Shown: one piece after another, positions 39,301 to 54,300 of the stretch
Position numbering within the stretch: the first letter of the stretch is position 1
Layout: every line of letters starts with the position of its first letter
DNA from: Folioceros fuciformis
Lineage: Eukaryota; Anthocerotophyta; Anthocerotopsida; Anthocerotales
Reading direction: 5' to 3'
DNA: 60,145 nt
Assembly: GCA_049999805.1 (NCBI GenBank)
Contig: JBNGIO010006272.1
Span: forward strand, 82,493-142,637
Translations under genes and position numbers: made by a program
The notes under the pieces: generated by a model
What the model was told of the DNA's origin: nothing
The model's input: only the letters and a program-made list of their open reading frames with translations
Databases searched by the model: none

Positions 39301-42300
39301 ACTTGAGGAGTTCGTTTGTGAGTTCAATGGTTTCATTGCCAGGATTGTTAGAGGTAAGTGTTTGGAGGAAGAATGAATTACCATGGAGCCAAAGCTCTAA
39401 GGTGTCCGTGAGATCAAAAGGCAAAGCTAAAGTTCAAGCTCATAAGTTTGATTTGGAAGCTTTCTCTGCTAAGCAAAACCCAACAACTAAGGACGAGACA
39501 AAAAGGAGACCCAGTGTTAAAGCCATTCTTGAGGAATCTATTGTAAAACAGTTGTCTAATTCTAGTGACCAGAACAAATGGCTGTGCCTTCTAAGTGAAC
39601 AAGATCGTCTACATTTCATGTTACTACTGGCTTTTCAGATTGAGTAATTAATCCTACTTAAGAGTTTTTTAATTTTATAATGATATATATGAATATTTGG
39701 ACTGGGTGAATGGACAGCTTGGATAGCACTTGGAAACATCCAACTAACGAGTCTGTGTGTATCACACCATCACACCATCACACCGGGCGGAGGAGACCAC
39801 ATCCTCCACAAGTCGTGAACGACAAGGCTGCAGCTTTCCGTGGACAAGATAATGTCTGTCTGTGTACGTTCGAATGTAAGGGAAATAGTTGTCGTGGATT
39901 TTGGGGCTGGAAGCCTGCCAGGTGCCACAGACGAGATACAGACTGCGCGCGAATAGCGCTGTGATTCTCCACAACGCCATGTTGCTCCGCACGGGCCATG
40001 GAGCTCGGCCATGGCTACCTGCTTCAACCCTAGTCCGTCAGGCCCGTGCGCGGCAGCGGATTGGTGTCAACTGGGATGCTGTGGGACCCGGTAATCGGTC
40101 TCTGCATCATGCCTGTTGTGGATTGCCTCTCTTATCCGCCGGCCTGGTGAAGCCGGGCTCAGGCGTTGGTAGAGGAGGGCTTGCTGGACGGAAGCGGGAG
40201 GGTCGGGTCTGGAGGGTTCGATGTGCGCGGAGCAGTGTAAGCTGGTCCTTGGAATTCTTGTTCTTGAGGGATTTCTTGCTCGTTAGGGTCCCACGTGGCG
40301 TGGTCTTGGACGGGCTCTGTCGTGAGCAGTAATGTGGAGTATGGGGACTTGTTGGAATGTTGTGCTGAATGGCGTTCAGTCCAGGTGCGTGCCCTCCCGG
40401 AATTTGAGATTACATGTCAGAGCCGCAAGCGAGTTTGGATGGGAGTTAGTGATGGAGTTTTTGCAGATGACTCATGGATGTCTCAGAGCACGTTTTCTTT
40501 GTTTTTGTGGTTGATCCGGTTTATTCCTCTTGACCTCTCGCTTTGGTTCACCAGGGCGAGCAAGGGCATGAAGAAGAGGACAGTGACGACGAAGGCCCTG
40601 CTTATGAAAGCGTGGACTATGTATTCTTTTTGGCTCGTAAGAGCTTTTACCAAGTGTGTAGGCGGTTGACCAAGTCTGCTCGAGGATGGCTTCCACCTAT
40701 TATTTCGACACAATTGGTACGGTGGCTTGGACTCTGATTGGCTGGTTTTTCCTTCCCTTTTCCTTCCAGTAGTGAAGGGTTGGATCTCGCTTTCCATGGC
40801 AAGGCAATGCATGCCTTGCTGTTGATGCATTTCGACTTTTGCCCCTTTTTCCGTGGCAGATTTCGTTTACTGTTGGCGGAGTTGTGCTTCTCTCTGCTCT
40901 CTGGGTGTTCAAAGCACTTCTTGAGGTCCGCTTCTATGTTCAACGTGCAAATTTTACAGGCTGTGTGTTATTGTTTCGTATTGTGTTGCTCCTGACAACA
41001 TACGTCGCATGTAGGTTGGGTGTGTGGCTGGAACATTTGCCTTCGTGGCCATTGTGGCAATCCGCATGGTCTGGTCCTTCATTGCTTATTTTGGAGATTC
41101 TTCGGTCAATGGAACCCCGCCTGACGATAAAGGCAGATACCGACGGAGCTTTTCTCAACCAGACTTGTGAAGTTGTTTGCTTTGTATAGATTGTGGATCC
41201 GCTGCCGTTCAACGAATGGCTGTCACAAATTTTAGGTCACTTGTTAGTTCTTGCTACATCAGTAACATGGCGCTCTGAATCCTCGTGCTCATCACGAATT
41301 CTTCTTCTCCATAGGTAGATGAACGGTGGCACCTTCATGGTGTAATGCCGATATCTGAACTTGGTTGTGACTCGCATGCGGGGCGAATCTTTTCTATTAA
41401 CAGTCCAGTTGAAGCCTTGTGGCCTTCGAGCTGTGGAAGGAAGGTATTGTAGACGCAGCAGCAGTGGACTGGATTGTCAGATATTTGGGCCTGTTCTCCT
41501 TCAAGGATAGCTGACGTTGACGCAAGCATCCATTCTTGGGATGATACATGTCAGACCATACAGCTTAAAAGTGACTGGTAGTAGATGCTTTTGACAGCAT
41601 GCCTTCGGGGAAGGCCTCTAGCCCTGGAGTTGTGAGTCTGCCAGATCCATTTAGAGACTCTTATAAGGTGTTGCACCTGGAGAATCACTTGCCTCTCTTG
41701 AGATGTTATGCTCTTCGCCTTATCCCTCCAACAGGCTCTGCGGTTACGTACTATGCAGCCCTCACCATGTCCCAGGTAACCTCCTCTCTTTGCTGCCTCT
41801 GAAAGATATTTCTTTCCATCTAGTTCAATAGGCAAGGGGAGTGAACCTCTGACTCAGTTTCAATAGTTTCTAGTTATCCAGTTATTGAACTTTTGCTTGT
41901 GAAGGTTGCAGGAATGGCTCTGAGAGTGTCATGTGCGACACCTGTGCTCGGTCCAGTTCTGGGAACTCTTGCCGTTGCCTCTGCATCTGTGGCTGCTGCT
42001 CAGGTTCTCAATGCCTGGCTTTTACTAATGTCGAGTATTTTTGTTCTAATGTTGAATAATGTACAGTTCTCTATATCTATGTAGAGCATTTCATTCTATG
42101 GACAATCGGAGGCTCTACAGGTTCTTATGGAATTGTAACAGACACTGCAATAGGCTCGCTAATATTGCAGCACTGTAAATCGTCTGACAGATGTGGTGGT
42201 TTGCAGGTTGCTTTCACCCTTAGAAAGCTGTGCAAAATCTCTACCTGTAAGCAAGCACAACATTTTCTTCCTGGGAAGCACGTTTTGTTCTACGCCGTCT

Positions 42301-45300
42301 TCGGAGTTGCGGCATTCAAGGTCGGATGGTAGTCCTTCTTCAGGATTCTGTTTTTCGTTCTTGTTCTGTAATCCATGAGTCAGTGTCGTGATTTCCGCCT
42401 GAACAGGTGCTTGGGGGGAGTTGTCGAAATCTGATGCCAAGTGATGTGGTTCACCCAGGGGCACTCGCCCGTTCTTCTGTTCCAGGTACATATCAGATCT
42501 GGTCCTTCAGGAGGTCTAGATTGGTAGGCATGGCGATCACTGACTGTTTCAAGTGTTTGATGCAGCTAAAGGATCGAAGTACGTTGGCACAGGTAGCGCC
42601 GAGTCCCAAGTAATCAGAGAAGTTTACAAGCGGGATGGCTGTCACCACTGTGGAAAGCGAGCAGGAGACGCGTAAGCATCAGGCATTCGTCGTGGTTGAT
42701 AGTTGCGGAGGCCCCGTTGAATTTCTAGCAGTCGATAGACTGTGCTAAGTGTGTTTGTTGGCAGAATTGCGGATCACATGCCCCCCAATGTCCTGGTTCA
42801 TGGAAGGGGGTGGTCCAAAACGCTTGTCAATGGTGAAGGTGGAGCAGCCGTCCCACGGAGTGGCAAATTCTCCATACGCGCTGAGAATCCGGTGCCCAAT
42901 CCTTTACCTGGTACACATGAACTAAAGCAGCGGTACTTTCCACAGTGCGTGGAATGCATGAAGCTACAAAGCATCTCGCTGCGTCACGGGAAGCTGTCTT
43001 TGGTGTTCCACTTTCGAAGAGCATTTCCTGAAGTAAGCTCATTTCCGGATCGCTGTTCTGCTGTGTGGCCCACAATCGTCAGTGACAATCAACAGGTACA
43101 CGTGTTTGGCGCATTTTGCAGCCACCTTTCCTCGCAGGATTCTGTTTGGGGGCCATGCAGCTGGACGACAGGGAAGATGAAGTGAAGGATGATAACGCTG
43201 GAGGTTGGAAACGTAACGAATAATCGGCCTCTTGAAGCTTGCAAGCGAGTATAGCTGTTTCTTGCTTCCGTAAAATCTCATTAAAGTCGATGTCGCCCGC
43301 CATGCACGGACGTGAGCGACGCATGACTCCTGACTCAGGTGGACAGCTTGTTGGACTTAAAGCCATAGGGCACGTCGCTATCCTTCTCTTCCGTGCATCA
43401 ATAGCTTTCTGCCGAGACGTGGTTTGCGTCAGCGTCAGGGAAAGACGCTGTGTCAGATTCTCATAGTCAGTCTACGCTTTCATCTACACAAAATGCAAAT
43501 TTTCAAATCGTGCTGCCCTCTGTAAGCTCATCGGTCTCCATTGAGACTGTGTGTCGAAACGCCAGGAACGGATGGGCGTCACTGATGCCAGAGCGGTAAT
43601 TTAGAGGCTGGGTCCGCTTCGGCAGTCAAGATCCGGGGATTCTACAGCACACCACTGCAGACTGTGAGAATCAGCCTTTCCGTGCTTTGCAGTACAGGAG
43701 AGAAGTGCGAAGCAATCGAAAATACCGGCTTCTCAGACCCCTCTTCCAGATCAAACACATGGACAGTGAGTCTAGCGATTTCCTGAAAGGCAGACTTCTT
43801 CACGGTCTCATCATCACTCTCCAGCTCCTCAAACGCAGCATCAAAGCACTCCTGCCAAAACCTGCTGATCCTGATGTGTGGATCCTTGAGGTACTTGTCC
43901 CAAACCCACCGCACGACCTCAGCTCTTGCCGCCAGCTCCTACAAAAGCAAAAGCACGAAAACTCTAGAACCGCATCGTGCAGAGGCAACTCATGCCACAT
44001 CAAGCAAGTAAGGTGAGACAACACACACCCAGCCAGCGAGTCCGGCTGCCTCCCGCTTCCCGGCTCCAGAAATTCTTGCCTCCCGCCGGTCATCCACCTC
44101 ATTCATCAGCAACGAGGACTAACAAACCAAACACCCGCATCAGCACAATCCCATGCATCACTACCTGTCCAAAAGCTTCTTGAAAACAATGCTCCCGGAG
44201 AACTCACTAGGGCATCCATCCTGTGATCGACCGGCCTGTCGCTGAAGCGATACATCCCCACGGACCATCTGACCGCAATCCCTGCACTTCCAGAGAGAAC
44301 CGACCACGCGGCCAGGCACAGGATGACAGTCAGGCCCCCTGCCTTGTACCTGTTTTTCCCAACCCATTCTCTCGCGGGAGGAGCCACGCTCTCCTTCCCA
44401 TCCTCCTCCATCACGATCCCAAGAGCAATCAATCAACTAATCTACAGCCTCGTACGCCGCAGCAGCCTTGCAGCATGGAATGCACATCCGCAGCTCCCTG
44501 ACCAATCCCAGCTCCCCTGCATCGCGCAGGCCTAGCAGCTGCGTTCCATACTCCTCCTCGCTCGCGCTGCCTGCAAGAACGGGCTACCAGAACCTTCCTG
44601 GAAGAAGCCTCTCCTCCATCTCCAGAAAACCGCAAAGAAAGGGCCTTCTACCCCCGCTCCAAGAAGAGGCCTGATGCGGCCCTTCCGCCGTCAGGACAAA
44701 ATGCTGCTGTGCGCGGTGTCCCCGCCACCAAGCCCTCCCGAGTTCCGGGAGCCGCCGCTGGCCGCATTCTGGGGTCGCCGTGCTGCCTCTCGTCGACCTC
44801 CCGGCCCAGCAGCCTACGACATGATGGCGCCACGCCAGGAGGGCGAGAGCGGGATCCTCCATTACCTGCCGCCACCCAACTATCATTTCCCTCGCATGGC
44901 TCCACGGAACGGATACCAAACGGGACGGCGGTCACGCTTTCCCTGCTCCCCGCACGGCCTCGCCATCTGGAATCCTGTGGCAAGCTTTCGTGGTGGGCGT
45001 TTCTAAAGAAGCTGGAGGGCGATTCTACGCAATCTGGTGGGCGATTCCATCGGAAGGCCACTCACATTGGAATTCAATCGGACGGAATTTCTGGCTTTGG
45101 ATGTTCTGCTGAACGAGACGAGACGAGACGAGACCAGACCAGACCAGAATCCTGGTTGTGGCTGGAGGTGTTGAGCATGGAACGTGGGACACTGGTTTGC
45201 CAGAACGTTGCCCCCTGGTCTCCTCATGTTGCGTACGCCCGCTCGTCCGGGACGGTTGTGAAGCTTTGCCACCGACCGTCGTTCCACGATGGAGGTGGAG

Positions 45301-48300
45301 CAAAACTGGAGAAACAGAGCATGGTGAAACTGCGTGCCGGCCCGGTACAGAGGGGAACTGTGGCAAGCACGACTCCTGGGGCTCCAGCCTTGACAGGTCC
45401 TGAGCTGGAGTGGAGTGGTGCCCGCTTTTGGGAACTGGTGTGACTTGTCAGCTCTAGGACCAATGTGTGGGCGTGTAGGGGTGCAGAGACAGGAGTGCCA
45501 GAGCAGCTGAAGAAATCCCTGCAGGGTCTCACAGTTCTGGACCCCTCTGGAAGTTCTGTTCCTTTGGAAAGCCTCTGGAAAGACCGGACTGCTGTGGTGG
45601 GATTTGCACGGCACTTTGGGTAAAGATCAGGCCGCGGTTCCTGGATGCAGGAACGGGCTCCCGTACCGGATTTCTCACCAGCTACCTTCACTTGTGTTGG
45701 CAGGTGTGTGCTGTGCAGGAAACGAGCTGATATACTGGCTTCCAGAAAGGTAGGCATGATCAGGAGCTGTGGAGACTTTCTTCCTTCCTGCTGTTTGGGT
45801 TTCACATCCTCTGCTTTTCGGCCATGTGTGATATCAGGCAGAACTGGATGCTGCTGGAGTAGCACTCATTCTGATCGGACCTGGGAAGCCGGAACAGGTA
45901 TAGGATGTTCGTTTCTGGTCACGTAGTTTCTGCCACTGCTAAGAAGCAATGGAGGTGGTGGTGGGTACTGATTCGGCCCGCTTTCCCGGGTGTGCTGCGA
46001 TGGCTCAGGCGAAGGCCTTCCTTCAGCAGACTAACTTCCCAGGAGGTTAGTAGCCCCTTCACCTCTTCTCCAGGAACCCTCTACCAAACAGCACAAGTAA
46101 CCTTTCTGCCCCCCTCTGACCTGTCCTGTCAGAGGTGTACGCTGATCCGTCTCGCTCGACCTACGATGCCTTCCAGTTCGTGTATGGCGTCTTCAGCACT
46201 TTCACCCCTAAGGTTACTGTCCAGGACCTTGGCATCATGGCATGGTTGTGGGATTCTCTTTTCACGCATGCTGTTATCCAGTAATCTTTCTACCAATGGT
46301 GTTCAGGCCGGTTTGTCCATCATCAATGCCTACCGCGAAGGGTATCGACAGGACTGGGAGCTCTCCTTCGACACAGAGACCAGGAGAACGGGCGGCTGGT
46401 TGGTTTAGGGTGTCTTTCCTTCTGCATACTGTAAGAAATGTGTTTCCAAACACTCCTTAACGACTCCCTTGCACTTGCCTTGCCTTCAGCCAAAATGGTG
46501 GGGTCGTGGTGATCGGACCTGGTACAGATAGCCTTGTTTTCTTGCACAAGGTCAGCTCCTCCTCTGCTGCTTCCCGGATAGTTTCCTTCGCTCTCCACCC
46601 CGTCCTTCTGTTTGAGTCCCCTTCTAATGTTTGGAAAACCATCTCAGGACAAGACTGCTGGTGATGAGCCAGATATGAACGAGATCCTGAAGGCGTGCTG
46701 CTCCAAATGAGCTGCCAAACAAATTAAACCAATATTAATGGGACACACGAATAGATTAATGGTGCTAGCTAGCAGCACATGAGAGGCGCTAAACGTAAGC
46801 AACGCGAGGTGACTCAAACCTAATTCAATATACTTAAATGTACTTTGATAAAGGATTTTCGGTTCAACAGCAACAAGCGGATCGAGCGGTTTTTTGGCAC
46901 GGGGTCTTTTTTTGGTATTTCACATTATGATATTTTAATAATAATAAATAATTTCTGAGAATGATATTTGAAGAGAGTAATAAGTAGTTTTTCAGAATGA
47001 TATTCGAAGGGACTAGTATCTTAGTTTTTGAGAATGATATTCCAAGGGCCTAGTATCTTTGTTGTTCATCTAATGTTTGGAGTGGATGGATTTTTTTTTA
47101 ATAATAATAAAAATATCCTTTAATAAAGGTAAATTGATTTGCAACGCATATAATAGACTCAAACAAATTAAATCCATATTATGGAATATGAAATAAGTTT
47201 GTATAGATTGAACTTATATGGAAAAATATGGAATGAATTCGTACATATATGTATATTTTTCTGCCATCCACCTTCTTTTGTAAAACTCTATATAGATTCT
47301 TTGTGAACTCTAAAAGCTTCAGTAAACTTATGTTCTTGAAGAGCATATAAGTTCCTTCAAATCGATTTTCTTTGTTGGCAATGAATGATTCTCATGTAAA
47401 TTCTTCTATTTCTTTATACAACTCTATTTTCCAACTCCATATGAAACACTTGCTTTATGGTATTCATCTCAAAAACTCTTGAGCTTTAGATTGAGCTTTA
47501 GACGCAATAGAAGTGTGTAGTGCTCAATGGCTATCTGTAGCACTCCATGACTTTGCTGCTCGCTAACATGACTACTTCCAAATATGACTTCCAACTTCGC
47601 ACCACATATCTTGACAATTTTGCTCAACATTAGATGACACTAGTATTTCATAGAATTGTTGCTATTGCATCCACTTACATATCCTCACAATTTTGCTCAA
47701 CATTAGATTGCTTTACAACTTTTACAATATATATATCTTTACAATTTTTCTCCTCAACATTAGACTGCAACAAATCCCCCTACCCTTATCATAGAATTGT
47801 TGCTATCATTCCATTTTTTGTACATTCCCTGAGTTTTGTTCTAACATCAAAAATAAAAAAAAATAGACCGTTTATATGAAAATAAGTTTTTTAATCTAAA
47901 AACCTGTATTATAATTTATTAACTTTATTTTCACATCTTTACGACGAATTCGATTAGACAAAGTCTGGATGTGGAAAGCCTGATGTCCACAAATTTCGAG
48001 TTGGAAGGCCGTTGCTAACATGCTCGGGCTTGGAAGGCCGAATGTTTGACGAGTTGAGACCTTGGAAGGCCAAACATTAACAAAGTCCAAACTTGGAAGG
48101 CCAAATGTTAACAATAACGTGTTTTATACTTGGAAAGTCGAATGCAACTCGACCCTGCTGGCTGATCGTGGCCGCATGACCTGGACACGACCAACTGAAA
48201 CCGATCTAAGCTGTTGCGAGTCCGGAATCGGGGTTAGCAGATGACCATCTTCACTGAGGTAGTAGAAGTTGAAATTGATCCGAGTTACCAGGTCCGCCAA

Positions 48301-51300
48301 ATGAGGGAAGTGCCCGATATTTAACTTAAACGAAAGGACCTGCCATAGAGCGAAAAAGGTATTAGGAGTGGGGAACAGCAAGTTATATGGCTTTTGTGTC
48401 GACTACTACACAACAATAAGCCTGGTACCCTGAGCAAGAAAACCATGCACTCGTCGAATTGCTTTCCAATCCGCTCGATATCGGAGTTGCATCTTCCAGG
48501 CACTGCAGGAGCTGTGGCATCGTCGGACAACGAACGCTGAATATGGTAGAAGTCAAGAGCAAGCCCCAAGATGGTCTTCACTCTACTGGCTATCAGAGTC
48601 CACTGCCAAGCCCACAACAACATTCGAGGCGGCTGTTAGACATGTGGGGCACAGTGACAGACCGACCCAGTCAACCATGCCCATCCCAAACCGTATGTAC
48701 CAGCTTATCTGGAGCGATGAGACACTGCCGTTGTAATGAGGCAAGGTAGGCCTCATGACACGCTATAACTTCATCCAGGGACCCTGCAAGAGACATCCCT
48801 TCACAGAGCTCCACCCACGCACTGTGTAGAACCTAATATCCAAACGCCAGTGGTCAAGCTACAGACAATCTGCACACTTTTCCCGCTTGAGAAACCAACA
48901 GCAGGGACGCGTCGGAGAAACCATACTCTGTCCATCACATATTGATGGAGAGTGTTAACAAAATGCATTAACTTGTGTTGCAACAGGAGCCATCTTTTGT
49001 TAGTAGCCGCATATCCACCCCCATCCTGCACAAGGGATCCCGCAGAATCTCAGGCCTTTCCGTGCATTCCAAACACAAACTTCCTTCCAAAGGCCGAGAA
49101 TGCTGAAGAGAGGAATGTTGTTCCGATCAAGACACAGGTAACTCTAGTTGGTGCGCTCCGACAGCAAGCGTGGAGCTTCCAACGGACCTTCCACGTGAAT
49201 CGGCAAGCTTTGTCCAGAACATGCTTGGCGCGCTTGACTTTTAACAAGAATGACATCACCTGCACATTTGCATCAACAGCTCAGAAGCTTGCAAAGCCTC
49301 ATATCCTAGCATGCATCTCAAGTGCTCAGAGCACTCAAGACTGTAAAGCATGTTGAAAATTGCGTACCTGATTGTATCTCTTTATGGAATTCGTATCTAT
49401 AATGAGCTCAAGCGGCCAAGCGACCTGCAAAAGGTGTTAATTGGTGATAAATCTTGACACGCAAATTACTCTATGAAACAAATGAGAACAAGAGACTACT
49501 AAGCAGCAAAAACATGCCTTGTAGACAAAACACATGCGGTCTAAAGTGTCAATCCCGTGCACCACAGTTCGGCCTAACAGTTGTGAGGTAGCCATGGCTT
49601 GCTCATGTGGCACAGTTGACAGGGGATCGACATCTACAAACAGAGAATCCAATGCTGGCAGTGCCGCTTCAGTAGCTGAGCTGCGCATTGATTCCTGAAG
49701 AAAAACAATCAGAAAATCTACGGACAAGGACAAATCCACAAGCTCCAAAATGCCAACGTCAGGAGACAAGACCTGCAGCATAGTGTTTAGCTCATAGTAG
49801 TCATCCCAGGAGTCCCCTCGATCTAGCTTATTAAAGAGGACAGTGGAAAACTGCTGTAACAGGTCGCCTGACAGACACAGCATATACGTCAGGACTGCTG
49901 GCGGCTATCATGGCTTCATGATACCTGCAACCGTGACACTGATAAACTGAAGCATAAGCTGTCAAACCCACCGCAGCCTACTAAGTAGATTGTTCGTAGA
50001 AGAGCTAGTTCTTCCATAAGATGCCATTCTCCCATGAGCCGCTGCAGGAGTTGCTTTCCAACGACTTCCACCTGACGAGATGCAGTGACGCAACAGATCA
50101 GATTGACTGACCTGTTTACCTCACATAAAAGTTAGACACAGGCAGCCACGAATCAGACCTTTCTGCTAGTCTCTTACAAGTAAACTTCAGTGTAAATTAC
50201 CTGTCTATCTGTTGCTGCCAGCAAACACTCTTGCATCAAGATTGCAGGAGATGGCGAGGAGATCAAATTTGCATCTTGAAACCAGTTGAGTACTTTGGGT
50301 ATGAGTAGGTCTTGCACCTTAGTAGAAGTTACTTCAGAGAGAAGAAAACTATCCTGCAGTGTCAATCAACCGTGTCAACTTGCAATAAACCACAAGGAGT
50401 GCAATACAACGGTCTCAAGGCTATGACAGCTAGCAGGCACCAGGTGCATTTGCATTTGCGATGCTCTGGGTGTCCTGTACTCCAGCTCATCACAGTTCGT
50501 TATACTGCCTTGTCCAGGAGCAGATGCATACTATGAGAATCGTCTACCGTCATACCCGATAATAGGGCAGAAGCGTGGGATATGGCAACAGCTGAGTCAA
50601 CCACCCTGTGTCTTCTTCAGCAGCAAATGGGGCTCCAGAAGTATTCTGCCATATTTTGATACCATCCAGGGCAGGCAGTCTATTCTGTCTTGCAATGTTC
50701 AATCTACCATCCCAAAATTCTCCTTCACCAGGTTCCACCTTTGCAAAGGGCAGCTGCTTGCCTCCAGGCAACCACTGGATCTCACATGTAGAAACAGACT
50801 GCACAAACTCGAGGGCTTTCTCTCCTACCAACCTATGTAAGGAGAGAAGAAATTCTTCAAACAATGACGCTTGTTGAAGAAGTCCATCCACTCTCCAATC
50901 CTGGAACAAATCATTTTTCCTGGAGTGAGCTATGATTTTTCAGATACAGCTTCTGGAAGGTGCCAGTTCCTATTAGAAATGCTCCTCTTTGGTGGGCCTG
51001 AGAGTGGTAGAAACCTTAGGGGATGACGCTATGGATGTCTCATCATCATTCAGATGCACCGCTTCATCATGGCGTTGAGTGACATGGCGAGATGCAAACT
51101 GGAGGAGCTGTAAGGACTTGCCAGCCGATAGTATGGCCTTTGCATAAGGTTGAAGAAAGACTGGGCACACAATATCTTGGGAACCAACATTTGTTTGGAG
51201 TGACTTGTGAAGGAAGTCATCCATCTTGTCGGATAGTTTCTGAGCAAATCTCGCCTTTGGCGTGACAGTTTCCAGGTAAAAAGAAGTGAACGTCCCAAAA

Positions 51301-54300
51301 ATGTGTGCAGATGTTTGTCCTGGCTCCTTTGCTGTCACCTGTGTCGTTTCCTCGAAATCGACTTCGGCAGAATGGGTCCGTAATGTGTACCCATGCAACC
51401 AAAAGGCATCGTTTTCCACTGTAACTCGGCCATCCGTGTAGAAGAAGAGCTGATGAACAAAGGGTATAATTAGCGACGCGTACGTAAATCCTTATTCACA
51501 GAAATCACCTAAAAGGAGCAAGTCTGTAAGCTTTGTGTTGTGACAAAAATGTGGAACACTGAGCTTCAGGAACAAGCAAAGTCCAGGACAAACGTGGCAA
51601 AGCACAAGCCACATTCTTCAAGTGTCGATGGCTCTTACCTCGCCAGCTGCGTCATTGAGAAGGCCTTCATGAAGCCAGGTGTGCAATGAACTTGCCAAGG
51701 GTTGCAAGCTTCCAACAAAAAGTAACAGCAAAGTCCTGTAAGCTTGCTCCTGAATTGACGTCCACCAGCACGCTGAGAACTGCACTCAAGTCAAAACGAA
51801 AGGCAGTGGTCGAGGGCAGACGCAACATACCCCTCCATCCTGAATGAGGCAAAACTTATTGAGCTCAATGTAGAGAGCCGACAAGATATGTGAGGCCAAT
51901 TCCGCAGCAGTAAATAGTTTCCCTGAAGATCCAGTATAATCTGGAATGGCCGACATGACAGCATGTTCGAGAAACGCCGCACCTGAAGTAACCCTGCCAC
52001 GTCAAAGTCAGTGCATGCAGCGAGATTGAGAGAGACAGCGAGCACGACAATGGCATAGAGAAATTCCCGATCAGATGTGCAAAAAGAATGTTCTCACCAG
52101 AACAAGTCCGATGCCACGCTCAAAAGAGTAACCGAATGTCCTGCTGCTGGTGAATTTGCGGCTTCCAGCTCCTTCTCAGAAGCAGCCTTTCGAAGAAACT
52201 GCAAAAGAGAAATTGAGACTTGATCAAGTTGATCGAAGTGAAAACGCACAGGTAGGCAGAAAATCTGGGCGCCCGAGTGACCAACCTGGAGCCGCATGGA
52301 AACAACATGTGCAAACGCTTGCAAGGTCGGGAAAGGCTGAGCCGGAGATTGCTGACAGCCAGCAGTTGCAACTTTTGCGACAAACAAATCCAATCTTCGC
52401 AGGCTGGAGGCGGCCGCAAGGAATGGCGTGAACAGCTTATACAAGCTGGATTGTGACACATGCGGAAGACGCACTCCCGTTTGGACATAGAATGCTTGAG
52501 CAGCGTCATCCCAAGGGAGGTGGTGGCTTTGAAATCCTTGAAGCATGCGTAGCAAGTCCGTTACCTACGACAGACGAAGATTTCAGTTCAGCCGAGTACA
52601 GCAGCGAGCCAACTCGCCGTTGGGAGGGGCTGAGAAACGGGTGCCAACCAGAGCGCCTTCCGTGATTGTGCCAGCGTGCTTGGAGGTGGCGAAGGGAAGT
52701 GACTCGGCCCGGAGATGGTCGACACGCTGCATCAAGCAGAGGCCACCGTGGTGTGCGGCCATCGCCGGAGGTCGGGAGGCTCGGAAGCATTCGCAGCAGG
52801 TTTGAGCGGGAAAAAAAAACGGAAAATGGTGGCCGACTGTTCTGGTTGATGTTGTTTTCAGACATCGTTTCAGACGTCAAAACGGCTGCTCAGAGAGAGC
52901 ACAGCAGCAGCCAGAGACGGAATCTCAGAATTGTATATCACAATGGTGTACAAATCCTTGTTTTATTTTCACCAGAAGCTCACCGACCTTAGCATAGATA
53001 CGTCCGCTTTCAGGGTGGCCTTGATCTCCCGCCACAAACACATGGGAGTTGCCTCTCAAGTCCGTCCACCAGCTCCGACCTGGTTCCTTCCAGGCTTGAG
53101 AATCGACTCTCATGGCCTGAATCTTCTTGGCTTCCTCTGGCAAGTGAGCAGCCTCATAGATGTTGGACATCAAAACATATGTTGCAGCATCACCTTTGCT
53201 GATCTCCACAGCACGTTCAAATGCAAGTCTCCCAATGTCAACATTTCCCCACTTTTGGCAAGCACTCAAAACACATTTCCAGGAGGCGATATCTGGTTGA
53301 AAGGGCATCATCTTCACGACGTTAATGGCATTCCTGACTTGGCCTGCACGGCCAAATAAATCAACTACACAGTTGTAATGTTGGATAGTTGGAGTGATGC
53401 CATAGTCTCTGCTCATAGCCTCGAAGTACTTCTGGCCTATTTCCACCAAGCCCACGTGACTGCAAACACTGAGAACACCTAGAAATGTGATGTCGTTGGG
53501 GTGGATGCCTTCCTGGTTCATCCTGCTGAACAAATGAAAGACAATATCACTGTCTCCTTGACGGGCATATCCCAAAACCAGTGCATTCCAAACCACGAGG
53601 TCTGTAGTGGGTACTGCATCAAACACCCGCTGTGCATCAACCATGCTCGAACACCTGCCGTACATGTCGATTAGACTGCTTGTCACAAAGGAGGCACCTT
53701 CCAGGCCAGCTTCTAGTATCTGGGCATGTATTTCCTTCCCTTTCTCCAGTCCGGCGATGCTGCCACAAGCATTGAGTGCTGCAACGAACGTCCTGTGGTT
53801 GGGGACAAAGCCTTCTTGTTGCATCCGTGTATACAACTTCAAAGCCTCGTTACCCTCCTCCATCTGGGCATAGCCCAAGATCATGATGTTCCAGGAAACC
53901 AGATCCCGATGGGGCATGTTCTCAAATACTTGCCTAGATTTCTCCAGGCTCCCACTTTTGGCATATGCCTCGACTAGCATGTTGCCAACAAATGCATTCC
54001 ACGTGAACTTCGCGTTATCCATGTCGGTGTGGATCGCTTCAACAGTTTCCAGACACTGGGTTTTTAGGACTGTTTTATTGTTGACATCTCTTCTCCCCAA
54101 TTCTGCGATGGCACTGCAAGCCTTAAGTGCACCAGCATAAGCCTTGTCATCAGGAACGACAGCTTCCTTTTGCATCCGTTTGTACAGTTCCAAGGATTCT
54201 TCACCCCTGTCCATTTGGGAGTAGCTCAATATCAATGTGGTCCAGGAAACAACGTCACGATGGGGCATCTTCTCAAACAACTCCCTTGCTTTCTCCAAGC